Translations under genes and position numbers: made by a program
The notes under the pieces: generated by a model
What the model was told of the DNA's origin: nothing
The model's input: only the letters and a program-made list of their open reading frames with translations
The model's database searches: none
DNA from: Mactromeris polynyma
Lineage: Eukaryota; Mollusca; Bivalvia; Venerida; Mactridae
Assembly: GCA_032209605.1 (NCBI GenBank)
Contig: JASFXZ010000014.1
Location: forward strand, 8,886,912-8,950,911
Reading direction: 5' to 3'
DNA: 64,000 nt
In this document: positions 22,361 through 33,499 of the stretch, one piece after another
Layout: each line of letters starts with the position of its first letter
How positions within the stretch are numbered: position 1 is the stretch's first letter

Positions 22361-22593
22361 TGCCTTTTGAAGATTGCACAATGTCAGGAACTGGTTCATC
22401 ACATTCATGTAGAATATGTGGAAGATCATTTAGAAGAAAGTTCAATCGCGACAGACACGAGAGAACCCATACCGGGGAAAAGCAGTACGAATGTCAAACG
22501 TGCTTCAAACGGTTTGCAACAAAGAGCAATTTAACAGCCCATATGATCATTCATTTAGACGTTCTTACAGCAGACATTGGAAATATTCAATGA
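22361..22593 (+). CDS. Alternative terminal exon E9, C2H2 zinc-finger pair
   Basis: The acceptor is atttttctttttcag ending at 22360, phase 1. The exon gives 77 residues: a 16-residue leader, finger 1 at about 17-37 (helix R, F, N, R; the usual Leu at helix position 4 is Arg), linker HTGEKQY, finger 2 at 45-65 (T, S, N, A), a 12-residue tail and TGA at 22591-22593. It differs from E10 at few residues, but helix position 6 of finger 1 (Arg here, Val in E10) is one of them. An AATAAA lies at 23588-23593, already in unit B. Confidence 0.95.
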
Positions 22594-22976
22594 TCCCTCT
22601 TGTTTGGATGACAATTGTTTGAGAGAATCATATAGATTGTATGTGTTCAATGTTGTAAAAGTGTTTTATGCTTATTGAATTATATTCCCCGCACTGGAAG
22701 TTTGTTGGGGGTAGACCAGCATGAGTCGTCTTACGTTTGTTGGTCTGTTTGCGGCAATGTAGTGTGGTGCAAGCTACCTCCAAACTTCCAAATGGATTCC
22801 AGTGTAACGCGCATTATGACAGTGAAGGGTTATTAAGTGTGATATTGTTTTTCAGGATGGGTCAAATCATTGCAGATTTAAGAGTCTTTGTATCCTCTTT
22901 CAAAATGGTATTGCTAGGGGTATTAATCACTCTCATTAGTAGCTGTAGTTTGTTTACGCTTTGTTACACATAATTG

Positions 22977-23290
22977 TAGGGATGTCAATAAATATTCGGA
23001 TATTCGAATATTCTATAAAATGTATATTTTCAATATAAAAGCTGAATGCATGTGTATTAAATTTCAATGATGGACATTAACGCATTTAATGACATTTTAC
23101 GTTTGACAATAATATGATATACAGGTGTTAATTGGCATGTCATGTTGTATATAAGGGGACAAGAGAGATATAACACTCTGGTGTTGATGAGACTTAGGCC
23201 CTGAAATTATTGGTAATCGCAGGGATTTTTTCAAACTTGAGTGATCAGTTTAAACACAAAAATGATAAGCATAAAGTAAGCTTCAAATTT
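22977..23290 (+). mobile_element. hAT-like MITE, truncated copy
   Basis: Left end tagggatgtcaata. Homologous to 25477-25907 up to about 23290, where the right part is missing. It is at the same place relative to the exon as in unit B, so it predates the duplication. Confidence 0.7.
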
Positions 23291-23376
23291 CTTTGGTTTC
23301 TTTAACATGATAATCACATAATTATGTAGTTAATTAAGTAGTTAACTGGTGGCAGAAATATGCCACCATAGATTTC
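23291..23376. repeat. Fragment of the 'ggtggcagaaatatgccacc' repeat
   Basis: The segment 'taagtagttaactggtggcag' onward matches the right part of 33500-33703. It sits between duplication units A and B. Confidence 0.55.
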
Positions 23377-24500
23377 CTCCTTGTTAGATAACATTCAGAT
23401 GGTGATCTGAAAGTTGTGCAATGTAGTTCGATATGTGCATTATGTGCAAAAATGGAAAATTTGTTAATGGGTGAAATGGTTTTATCTGCTTTACAAGTTC
23501 CTCCTCATTTCTGTTTCTTCTTTGAAATATATGACTAATTATATGTCAATTCTAACTTGAGTGTACATTGTATTGTTTCTGTTCAAAAATAAAAATATGG
23601 AATTTGTTTTACTGTTAGCTGTTGTTGATGGCTGCGTTTTAACTCTATATTTCTCACAGTATAATTATATGTATAGTGTATTCACATTGGAACAGAATGT
23701 TTTAAGAGTTTCAAACCAAAGAAAATATCATTTTACAATGCTCCAGACGGACATGTTATAATACTGGGTATAGTTAACATCTACATGTAATTTTACTGTT
23801 GACTGATGTAATTTTACAGTTGACTGATTCAAGTCACACATTGAAGAAAAAGATTGTTTTGCGCTAATATGTTTGAAACAAAATTTAACCTAGAAAACAG
23901 CAGGCTTCTACATGTAGTTGCAAGCTATTTTCTCAAAGGGCCATCCTCAATAAATTGTTTGAGTTACCTGGACTGTCTTGCGGGTCAAGGGGCCACATGT
24001 AATTAATTTATGAAGGAACGCCAAATTTACATGAATAAAACCATTGCTTACCAAGGACAGAATATACTTCACTGTCTGAATGGTCAAATATTTGATATAT
24101 CATGGATATAGTATGTTACACCAAAGCATCAAATGAAAAATAATGAAGGATTTTATAAAAAAATGGGCAATGCTTCTATAATATTAAAACAAAAGAACAC
24201 TTGTTAGAGAATCTTACTCGGAAGTTGAATTCTATGATTTACTGACAGAGATCGACATTTGTAATTATTTCATTGTGCTGCACATAAAAATCTAGGGAAA
24301 ACTTTCAATTTTATGAATGAATATGTTAAGGAAATTGTGCTGTGGTATTGAACGTGACACCAATGGATTGATAGTTCTATTTCACTGCTACATAATGGTG
24401 TTACCTTGGTATTTCATAAGCTCTATTTTAATATGGATACCCATAACCTAACATTTTGAAGTTTTAAGGCGTTCTGTAAGGTTATATTTTTCTTTTTCAG

Positions 24501-24733
24501 TGCCTTTTGAAGATTGCACAATGTCAGGAAATGGTTCATCACATTCATGTGCAATATGTGGAAGATCATTTAGAAGAAAGTTCAATCGAGACGTACACAT
24601 GAGAACGCATACTGGGGAAAAGCCGTACGAATGTCAAACGTGCTTCAAACGGTTTGCAACAAAGAGCAATTTAAAAGCCCATACAATCATACATTTAGAC
24701 GTTCTGACAGCAGACATTGGAAACATTCAATGA
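24501..24733 (+). CDS. Alternative terminal exon E10, C2H2 zinc-finger pair (duplicate of E9)
   Basis: The acceptor and at least 100 bp of upstream sequence match E9 almost base for base. The exon gives 77 residues: finger 1 at about 17-37 (helix R, F, N, V), canonical linker HTGEKPY, finger 2 at 45-65 (T, S, N, A), the same 12-residue tail and TGA at 24731-24733. Changes against E9 include Arg to Ala within the first C-x2-C, Arg to Val at helix 6, Glu to Met between the His, and Gln to Pro in the linker. No stop or frameshift, so both copies look functional. A candidate AATAAA is at 26781-26786. Confidence 0.95.
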
Positions 24734-24984
24734 TCCCTCTTGTTTGGATGACAAGTGTTTGAGAGAATCATATGGATTGTATGTGTTCAATGTTGTAAAA
24801 GTGTTTTATGCTTGTTGAATTATATTCCCCGCACTGGAAGTTTGATGGAGGTGGACCGGCACGAGACAATTTACGATTGTTGGTCTGTTTGCGTCAATGT
24901 AGTGTGATGCAAGCTACCTCCAAACTTCCAAATGGATTCCAGTTTAACGCACATTATGACAGTGAAGAGTTGTTAAGTGTGGTA

Positions 24985-25377
24985 TACATAGTTCCCACAT
25001 CTACAATATTTACCTCCCTTGTTCTTAATAGTCGGCCATTTTGATAGGCAAAACTGATAAGCCCTTATAGGTGTAATTTCAAAGTATGTGATAATTGAGA
25101 AAATACCAAGAGAATATGCATGTGACAACCACTATTCCTTCAACTTACTGAGCCAAATGCCCACTTGAGCATAATGATTAAGTTATTTTTCATATATCGG
25201 ATTAGTTTATCATCGTTTACATTATATTCCCCATAAACTTTAAGGAAATTTGCCTATCAAAATGGCCGACAATTCAGAACAAGGGAGGTAAATATTGTAG
25301 ATGTGAGAACTTTGCCTATCAAAATGGCCGACAATTCAGAACAAGGGAGGTTAATATTGTAGATGTGAGAACTATGT
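24985..25377. mobile_element. Palindromic 'tacatagttccc' MITE, copy 2 with internal duplication
   Basis: Same ends as 16417-16716. The right arm (gcctatcaaaatggccgac to gatgtgagaact) occurs twice in tandem, giving about 393 bp. Absent from unit A. Confidence 0.8.
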
Positions 25378-25476
25378 ATTTACGGGTCCTTGTATCCTCT
25401 TAAAGTGTTATTGTTAGGGGTAGTAATCACTCTCAGTAGTAGCTTTAGTTTGTATACACTTAGTTACACAAATTTG

Positions 25477-25907
25477 TATGGATGTCAACAAATATTCAAA
25501 TATTCGCTTGTACGTGAATATTCGAATACTGATAAAATACAAATTTTTAATATAAAAGCTGAATGCATGTGTATTAAATTTCAATGATGGGTATTGTCGC
25601 ATTGAACGACATTTTACGTTTGACAATAATATATACAGGTGTTAATTGGCATGTCATGTTGTATATTAGGGGACAAGAGAGATATAACACTCTGGTGTTG
25701 ATGATACTTAGGCCCTGAAATTATTAGAAATTTAGGGGATTTTTTCAAACTTGAGTGATCAGTTTAATACACAAAAATTGATAAGCATGAAGTAAACTTC
25801 GGATTTCAAATGTATTATTATTAATTAAGAAGGTTGAATGTTCGAATATTCGGTCAACCTTCTGATGAATATTCAAACACCAAAATTGCCATTCGTTGAC
25901 ATCCCTA
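25477..25907 (+). mobile_element. hAT-like MITE, full copy in unit B
   Basis: Ends tatggatgtcaac and gttgacatcccta. The right flank cataatat resembles the left flank preserved in unit A (cataattg). The interior is the reverse complement of 3256-3711. Confidence 0.7.
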
Positions 25908-26120
25908 CATAATATTTGTATATACAATACCGGGGTACTTACATGTACTGGTCAAAAGTGCTGACCTGACAGAACTATTTCATATAGTATATAAAACTAC
26001 TGCATACATCGGCTTTACATCAAGCACGTAAAAGAACCAGGGGTGCTTCTGGAACTGGGGCATCTCCTGTATCATGCACTATCCTCCAAAAATCTAAAAT
26101 GACTAACATTCTTCCGGAGG

Positions 26121-26457
26121 CGTCCCCCATATGGGAAACCGGAGTGTAGGACAAAATCCCCTCCGGAAAAAATCCCCTTCGCTCATTTTGTACAAGGGGG
26201 ACAAAATCCCCTTCGTGAATTTTACAAGTAAGACAAAATCCCCTTCATGAATTTGACTAGTGATACAATATTAAATATAATAATGACATGCATCAAACTG
26301 TAAATCCAATTAAGTGTTTTGATATTTTTTGGTTTTACTGCCAATGTTAAAGGGGATTTTGTTCTCCTTGTAAAATTCATGAAGGGGATTTTGTCCACCT
26401 TGTAAAATTCAAAATGAGCAACGGGAATTTGGCCCGGTGGGGATTTTTTTCCGTTGG
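26121..26457. repeat. Fold-back repeat of 'ggacaaaatccccttc' units
   Basis: Several copies of 'acaaaatccccttc...gaattt' at 26150-26260 face their complements 'gaaggggattttgt' at 26345-26400, with further inverted sequence to 26457. Confidence 0.75.
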
Positions 26458-26780
26458 TGACGACGATAAATAAACGCAAATACAAAAACTGCATTGATGA
26501 TTTAAGTGAATACCGTTAACCTGTCAAAATGGTGTTCATCATTTCAAAATCACTTTTGTCAGATGATAATGTTGCGAAGAACCACCAATACAGTACAGCG
26601 GGCTAAATCTCTTGACCAGTATACGTCTAACGTTGAATTCAGAGACTTACAAATGCTAAGAAGACAAAAGTATCAATGTAACTGTACTGTATACATGAAA
26701 AATTACATTTTAAACTGTTGATAACTAGTGAACCAAAGACATACGTGGCGTCCATTATGTTTACATAATTTTTGAAACCA

Positions 26781-26786
26781 AATAAA
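26781..26786 (+). promoter_or_regulatory. Candidate poly(A) signal for E10
   Basis: AATAAA, followed by a second 'aataaa' about 10 bp later. It is 2 kb beyond the E10 stop, so the assignment is weak. Confidence 0.3.
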
Positions 26787-26819
26787 TTTAATAAAAATCT
26801 TGGTGTATTCTGTTCTGTA

Positions 26820-27690
26820 CTGATTACAGCTATGTCATTAAATTAAATGTGTGGGGTTATGTCTGGGAGTGCAACCCAGCAGTTGGTCAATTTCAGGACT
26901 AAGCTCTTGACCAACCAACTAGGAGCTGATGTTTCCAGCAAATTACGTTGGGGGGATCCAGATCCTGGTGGGGCAGGGGATCTTGGGCCGTCTTTGAAGT
27001 CAAAACTACTTTGCCTAAAATCTCATGTGTCCACCCTCTCCCCCGTCGCCCCTAATAATTTGTTTAATGAGTATTTCATTCTGTATTTTATATCACATGT
27101 GTTTGCATTTTCATTTTGTATCGATAAAAACATTGATGTCTACACTTTGTTTGTCATAATGTTCTGTTTGTAAGCTATTGCAAAAGTGTAAGTACTTCTG
27201 GGACACTCCTACTACACAGATCTATGTGAACGAACGAGTTATAACAAGGAATACAGGGGGGGGGGGGGGGGGGTTACAGAGGCATTCTTGCTAGAGAAAA
27301 AATATCGAAGCTATGAAGTGCTTCAGTTTGCCCCACAGTTAACATGTATGGGTCTGGTGTATGTGTTTTATCTTTATGTATATATTTATTTGGACATATC
27401 AAGGGGCGTGGCCAGGCAAACACCCATGTGTGCGGCAGAAATATATACTCCACGCCATTAATAACGCAACTAAAAATTGCCCGTGTCAGCACGGCGACAT
27501 TATAAAGAAATAATTATATTTTAATTCTCGAAACAAAATTTCATAAATTATTAAATATAAATACTATAATGGCCATAGTTTAATTTCTTTTTGAGGAATA
27601 ATTTACTAATTTGTAACAATAAAATGCTTTTTACACTTGAAGGCTAAAGTGTTATAGTTGCATTTTTAATGGCGTTAAGTATAAAATAAT
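26820..27690. other. Spacer with no recognised gene
   Basis: It contains an 18-base G run near 27257-27274. The ORFs at 26847-27173 (+) and 27274-27492 (-) show no recognisable domain. Confidence 0.4.
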
Positions 27691-27692
27691 CT

Positions 27693-27835
27693 TTTAAAGT
27701 GAAAAACGCATTGAAAAAGAAAAATGCATTGAAAAAGAAAAATGCATTGAAAAAGAAAAATGCATTGAAAAATGCATTGAAAAAGAAAAATGAATTGAAA
27801 AATGCGTTGAAAAAGAAAAATGCATTGAACAGTGC
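27693..27835 (+). repeat. 18-bp A-rich tandem repeat
   Basis: The unit gcattgaaaaagaaaaat, with some shortened units, about 8 copies. Confidence 0.9.
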
Positions 27836-28006
27836 AGGTTACAGGGAGATTAAGGGGTGAAGTCAGGAGACTAAAGTGAGGTTCAGTGTTCACTAAGTTG
27901 TAATGTGCTACCCTGACCTATGTAACAAAATTGGCCCCAATTCTTCCGTACAACATTTTTTTTCGTGTTCAAATGTCTGCAAATTCTAGTAAAATAATCT
28001 ACCAAC

Positions 28007-28471
28007 TAGTGATGGCGTGATTATTGAAAGTAAACGAAAAATCGTCGCTAGACATCCGACATCGGCGACAATCGATTATGAGCTACAATAATCGATCATA
28101 ATCGGAAAGTTTGACTTTTTTTGCTATCTATATATCTATTTCTTCAAGCTATAGATCAAATCTTTATTAACATCCACACTTCAGAACTAATATGTACCTT
28201 AGAAATAAAATATAATTGTTTTCAATATCTTCAGTCAAATACAAAAACAAAATAAATTTATTGGATGATAAAATGTTATGTTATAAAAGTAATATAAAAA
28301 CCCATAGATGTTGAAAGATAAATAAACTTGTATTAATGAACTTTAAACTGACAACATAACACTTTACTAAAAAAACTAAACATTTCGATTATTTTTGATT
28401 CGATTATCGATTATGAGTTTTCAAACCGGTCAGATAATCGATTATGAAATTCGTCCGATTATCCATCACTA
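28007..28471. mobile_element. hAT-like MITE 'tagtgatgg...ccatcacta'
   Basis: Perfect inverted ends tagtgatgg and ccatcacta. Shares 'gacatccgac...ggcgacaatcgattat' with 11565-11950. The flanks do not give a convincing target duplication. Confidence 0.65.
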
Positions 28472-28582
28472 CGGCAACTGACCCTCCACAAACAGTGTGA
28501 AAAAATGGGAACCGCCCTCAGACAATTTCTTGAACAATGTCCTTTTGTTATGTTTCTCGGTAATATATTTGTAAAATTAAAT

Positions 28583-28772
28583 ACAGTCAAACCTGTCTGT
28601 AAAGACCACCCATGGGAACAGCAAAATGTGGTCTTTGTTTACAGGTGGTCTCTATTAACAGATTAAATATCATTGAAATGGTCTGATGGGAGATAAAATT
28701 GGTGGTCTTTGCAGACAGGTTTTTCAATAGTGGTCTTTGTTCGCAGGTGGTCTTTAACACAGGTTTGACTGT
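28583..28772. mobile_element. 'acagtcaaacctgt' MITE, copy 4, abutting the E11 acceptor
   Basis: Full-length copy with perfect inverted ends. Its right end is 17 bp from the E11 exon start, so the MITE supplies the sequence where the branch point would normally lie. Confidence 0.88.
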
Positions 28773-28789
28773 ATATCTTATTATTTCAG

Positions 28790-29016
28790 GTGGCTGTGAT
28801 GCATTCTACAATGAAGTGGACAGTACTGCCAATAAGTCGGGGTTTCCGTGTGAAGTGTGTGGCAAGATATTTGGCAAGAAATATAACTTGACTGTTCATA
28901 TGCGTATACATCAGGAGGATAGACCGTTTCAATGTGATGTTTGTAAGAAAGCTTTTCATACGAAGAGCAATATGAGAACTCATATGTTTACTCATATTAA
29001 CCAGAAATATCTTTGA
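28790..29016 (+). CDS. Alternative terminal exon E11, C2H2 zinc-finger pair
   Basis: The acceptor is atcttattatttcag ending at 28789, phase 1. The ORF continues upstream through the MITE, but that part is intronic. The exon gives 75 residues: a 20-residue leader, finger 1 at about 21-41 (helix K, Y, N, V), a divergent linker HQEDRPF, finger 2 at 49-69 (T, S, N, T), tail INQKYL and TGA at 29014-29016. Finger 2 groups with E9 and E10. AATAAA signals lie at 29957-29962 and 30532-30537. Confidence 0.95.
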
Positions 29017-29019
29017 AAA

Positions 29020-29395
29020 AGATGGTCGGCGCAACTTGAAGTTTGCAAAATTGTTGCAATCTGAAGGTTAAAATTTGTTGTACAACATGAAAAAATGCCT
29101 AAATGTTACGACTGCCGGTCATTCATATTACGCTATACTACAGAAACACCGAGACCTGTAAGGGGAGATCACTGCGTAGGAGACTGGATCAATCGTAACT
29201 ACTCGGCGGTATCCGACAGAGCTCGGAATATAAACCTAGGTTTACAAAAGTTACCAAGGTTACAAATATTTTCCAGTTGAAGAGAAATTGTGCGAAATTG
29301 CCTTGGTGGTTATCGTAAGATTTGATTGCTTTACAAAATACTGATATGCAAATAGCAAAAACATGTTAATACGGCTGTGCCGAAAAAGTTTTTTA
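29020..29395 (-). repeat. Interspersed repeat 'tttgctatttgcatat...', inverted diverged copy
   Basis: It contains complements of 'ggttatcgtaagatttgattg' and 'atgcaaatagcaaaaacatg' segments seen in 15520-15810. It begins directly after the E11 stop, so it would form the start of the 3' untranslated region. Confidence 0.6.
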
Positions 29396-29439
29396 GATTC
29401 CGGAGATGGAATTTGTGCTGTTCATTGTAGTGATGTCTA

Positions 29440-29670
29440 AGTGTAATCTTGAAGTTGGCAAATTCACTAAAACCTCTATAATAAGACCACCCTTGTGACC
29501 ATAGAAAACTGGTCTTCTTATTGAGGTGGTCAAAATAATGAGGTTGAATACACAATTGAGTGCTTATTTTTGAGGTGGTCTTATTGTTGAGGTGGTCTAA
29601 TTGTTGAGTTGGTCTTATTGTTGAGGTGGTCTTATTTTTGAGGTGATATTTTAGTGAGGTATTACTGTAT
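29440..29670 (+). repeat. 'gaggtggtcttattgtt' tandem-rich MITE-like element
   Basis: It starts 'aaaacctctataataagaccac' and ends 'gtgaggtattactgtat', with at least four 'ttgttgaggtggtctta' units inside. It resembles the 'acagtgaaacctc' class of MITE ends. Confidence 0.6.
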
Positions 29671-29956
29671 ACATGTACATATTGATGTCTGTACTGGGCA
29701 AAATGTATTTGGAATCTAATGATCGGTGCACATGTACATGACATGTTGTGTTGTCATAGAAACCATTTTGAATTCGCTGAAATAATTGTGTGCATATATA
29801 TTGTAAAAGTGGATGTTTTTATGCAAGTCAATTAAAAATGTTTGTGAATTCAGATGTTTCACAAGCAGAAATGTCTGTGAATTGCCAGAATGATTGTTGT
29901 TAAATTTAATAGTATATTATGTATATAGAACTGTTCAAATTTCTGTGAACAAGAAC

Positions 29957-29962
29957 AATAAA
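29957..29962 (+). promoter_or_regulatory. Candidate poly(A) signal for E11
   Basis: AATAAA 940 bp past the E11 stop; a second is at 30532-30537. Confidence 0.4.
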
Positions 29963-30539
29963 TGCTGGATAATATTTTTGTAATTTTCTTGAATTGACAA
30001 CATTTGCCAATATTTCCATGTCATGAAAGGCCATGCCAAATCGGAATTTTGTTAGCGTCAACCTAAGTTCGCGAAACCTAGATACCTATTCCACAAAACA
30101 AACAAACTCATAACGAAAAAAAATATCCTCAGATAATAAGTGATGCATAATTTTAGATATTTGAATGAAAGAAACATCATAAAAACAAAATGGTTTGTTC
30201 CAAAACTAGATCTATACATGAATAAATCTAATTTAAAACTGACTCGTTTTCACACAAATTGACTAGTTTTCACACAATAATCACATCGTTGTCGGATCTC
30301 AACTAAAATTGCCGTTGCCGAATCATGGACATCGAAAAAGATGAGAGAATTTTTAGCATAGAAATTAATTTTTTTTTGGCTCAAGGAGTGCAAAACCTAG
30401 GCGCAAGTGGATGCTTAACTAAAGTCCAATTTGGCATGGCCTTATTGCTGTTCTGGGTAATCTGATTTGCGTTCTGTTTAAATGTTTTTGTATGTTAGAA
30501 GAATTTGATGTAAATATGTTTCTTTATTCTAAATAAACT

Positions 30540-31150
30540 TTGTATTGAAGAACTGTGTTTGTTTCAATGAGAAGTTGTTATAGGGACTTCATCATCTAAC
30601 TAGGCAGACTAATAGCTTTGCTGTAGATGTAATTCCCCTCCAAATACACTGCCCTCCGAAAGTTCCTTCACTCTTTGACCATTTCCCATGGCAATTAATG
30701 TATTTTCATATTTGTTTCACATGCAATAAATCGAAAATGCTTTTTAACACAGCAATACTTTTCTGTAGAAATATTTGAAATTTGTACTGAAACAAATTAT
30801 CTTATTTTCTGTGTCAGATCAATCAGTTACACACATACATTGGTTTCGGATTCAGGCCGATTGATGCTGCTACCGAGATGTGCAAATTGATTCTTAACTA
30901 TCCATCACAGAAGTGGGATTCATAGTCATACATGTTGTTTTTTTAAATTCTTTAAAAAAAAATAACAAAATTCAAAATATTCAAGTGTGAAGAAACTTTT
31001 GGATGGCAGTGTATATTTGGTAACCAAGAAATTCAAAATATTTAAAGAACCTATGTCCGTCTGTAAATATTACAGACTTGTATAAATATGTCGTAGTTAG
31101 TTCTACAATATGATAGAAGGTTTTAAGGGGCATTCTGAGACTAAGTAAAT
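30540..31150. other. Spacer with no recognised feature
   Basis: AT-rich, no finger motif, no repeat recognised within the window. Confidence 0.4.
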
Positions 31151-31391
31151 GAGAGTCACTGTACGATTTCAAACCTCTTCTTTACGTGACGTCATTACCA
31201 GAAAAAGTCACATGTGACGTCACCATGTGCTGACAGTAAGCAATATTTGCCCCATATAGCAATTGGAGAACGAAGTGACCATATGGTGTAAATATTGTTT
31301 CCTGCTTGCAAATAGAGACATCACTTGTTGCGTTTTCTTGAAATGACATCACTTACAGAAAAGGTTGTAAATCCCCATAGCAGCGCTCAAA
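31151..31391. mobile_element. tgacgtca MITE, copy 3
   Basis: Longest of the three. The arms 'gtacgatttcaaacctcttc' and the complement of 'ggttgtaaatccccatagc' face each other. tgacgtca octamers lie at 31187-31194 and 31215-31222. Confidence 0.65.
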
Positions 31392-31440
31392 TGATGCTGC
31401 AGTTATTTTGCCATTTGCCTCATTATAGCTTTGAGCCTGA

Positions 31441-31643
31441 TTACATCATGTGACAATTATCATACACTCGGACCCCGTCCATTCCAATTCATTGAGTCCA
31501 AAATTTTATTTTGAATAATACATGGTTTCGAATAGCTCATTTTAATTTGATGTGCCTAAGACGATACATCGGAACCTGATATTTATTTCAGATGATGCCA
31601 AGTATTCGGATAGAAGGTTGTCGAATCAACTAGATCCGACTGT
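31441..31643. mobile_element. MITE-like repeat 'actcggaccccgtccattc...'
   Basis: About 200 bp, closely similar to 34262-34443 ('aatacatggtttcgaatagc', 'gatatttatttc', 'agaaggttgtcgaat'). It ends in 'gactgta'. Confidence 0.65.
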
Positions 31644-31763
31644 ATTTATATTGCATAAAACTGTTTTTTAAAATATATCACTTAGCTCTTAGAAAATTGA
31701 TGAACATTATAACCAGTCTTCTTTTCAGTCATTAATGGCAATCATGAAATATCAATTCATACT

Positions 31764-31953
31764 ACATTCAAACCTGTGTTAAAGACCACCTGCGAACAAA
31801 GACCACTATTGCAACACCTGTCTGCTAAGACCACTAATTTATCTCCCATCAGACCATTTTCAATGATATTTAATCTGTTAATAGAGACCACCTGTAAACA
31901 AAGAACAAATTTTGCTGTTCCCATGGGTGGTCTTTACAGACAGGTTTGACTGT
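31764..31953. mobile_element. 'acagtcaaacctgt' MITE, copy 5
   Basis: Opposite orientation to copies 1, 2 and 4. The left end is mutated (acattcaaacctgt) and the right end is intact. Confidence 0.85.
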
Positions 31954-32372
31954 ATATTGACATATTTAACCCCTTCCCAAGAGGAGAAATCACTTCTAAG
32001 ACATGTTCCCATGTTGACAGCAATATCTCATTTTTCACTAGGGGATCCAAGGGGGTATGTCCGAGTATAAATACGGAAATATACAGAGATCTTTAATTAT
32101 AAGATTTTTTCAAATAAGCGATTCTGATTTATTGTTGCATTATATTCTATCATGATGATGTTTGTACACAGTCATTGCCGTTTGATAAGGCTTGACCAAA
32201 ACCAAAAAATTACCAAAAAAGTTATCCCCCCCCCCCCCCCCCAAGACCAAATTCTGGATCCACCCCTGTATTTTATGTTGACTTGTCCTACTGCTAAGAC
32301 GGTCTATGCTGTTTTATGTAAACAATACTGCTCTTGTTATAGAGGTTAATTATATTCTGTTCTGTATTTCAG

Positions 32373-32563
32373 ATTGTCTTCGAGGTAGTCAGCAACGAGT
32401 TCCATGCATTGTTTGCGGCAAGGATTTTGCGAACAAGTTCAACCTTAAAGTACATATGCAGTCGCATACCGGAGACAAGCCGTTTGAATGTCGTATTTGT
32501 TTTAAAAGATTTAATCAAAAAAGTCATCTGAAATCGCACATGATGGTGCATTTGAAAATGTGA
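32373..32563 (+). CDS. Alternative terminal exon E12, C2H2 zinc-finger pair
   Basis: The acceptor is ctgttctgtatttcag ending at 32372, phase 1. This is the shortest exon of the set: 63 residues with an 11-residue leader, finger 1 at about 12-32 (helix N, F, N, V), linker HTGDKPF, finger 2 at 40-60 (Q, S, H, S), tail LKM and TGA at 32561-32563. The first finger begins [10 protein letters not shown], identical to E13, so these neighbours are paralogues. The minus-strand ORF over it is a shadow. AATAAA at 34043-34048 lies between E12 and E13. Confidence 0.95.
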
Positions 32564-33499
32564 AAATATGTCAATAACCATCATACAGCCATTCATAATA
32601 ATTATTTTTGACCCACTCTATTTTTAAGCTCTGGTGCGCAATTTTGTGTGTGTTTTAAATGTGAAAAATCTACAAGAAAAATGTGACCAAAATCATGGAC
32701 AGATGTACTATTGTTGTAGTACAGGGTTTCCAGTGTTCCTAGTTTTTCCTAGTAGAAATTGCTCCCATTTTTTCCTTGTTTTCCAAAGTATTCCTACTTT
32801 TTCATAAGCAGAGTAGTATGTCAGATAAGGTCTAGACGTTTTTAAACGTGGTTTTTTGAAGATTTTCTTGCTGAAAAAAAGACAAGATGATGTTTAGTTG
32901 ACAGACTCCTTTGCTGAAAATGTAATCTGGTGGTCTGGTATCACTGGTGCACAGTCCAACCTTCTCAAATGACGACTGAAAAGGTTGGCCAACGCTTCAG
33001 TGACACCCTGCAAGTGGCTGCGGAAACGAATAACCTTTCAACTTAATGATCTAATTGCCTTGGTGTATGGTAACAAAGACCTAAATGTTCTTCGATGGTA
33101 ATCAAATAAAAAAACTGCAAAGGTTACATATTTCCTTTCTTTTTTCCTAGTTTTCTGTGACATTCATTCCTATTATTCCTCCTAGTTTTTTTGGTATATA
33201 CTACTGGAAAGCCTGGTTATACTAAGGGAGATAATCAAGACAAATGTCGAGTGAATTCCACTTATATCACTTATATATGTTTCTTTGGAAATGACCATCA
33301 TGTATATACTATATGTTCAAAATCTGTCTATATTCAACTTTCCTACCATATTGCCATATTGCCAATAATAAACGATTGTTATTAATTAATATAAGTACAC
33401 TGTCGGCCAAATAATTCAGCTTGAGACATGAAAATTGGATGTACATGTACTAGATATTTATCGCATTAACTATTTATCACTTATTTAAAATAGATTGGT

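Larger units (their letters stand above)
20877..23290 (+). repeat. Segmental duplication unit A (contains E9)
   Basis: It begins 'cctccttgttagataacattc' and matches unit B at 23377-25907 through E9 and its flanks. Unit A has an extra segment at about 21440-21826 that carries a tRNA-like SINE. The unit ends inside a truncated hAT-like MITE. Confidence 0.85.
23377..25907 (+). repeat. Segmental duplication unit B (contains E10)
   Basis: The counterpart of 20877-23290. The exons are offset by 2,140 bp. Unit B lacks the SINE-bearing segment of unit A and has gained a palindromic MITE at 24985-25377. Confidence 0.85.

Noticed and set aside
26847..27173. 108-residue + strand ORF as a gene
   Set aside because: No recognisable domain, no splice-phase match, surrounded by repeats.
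27257..27274. G homopolymer (and the C run near 32227) as a signal
   Set aside because: Simple mononucleotide runs, prone to sequencing error; nothing links them to a feature.
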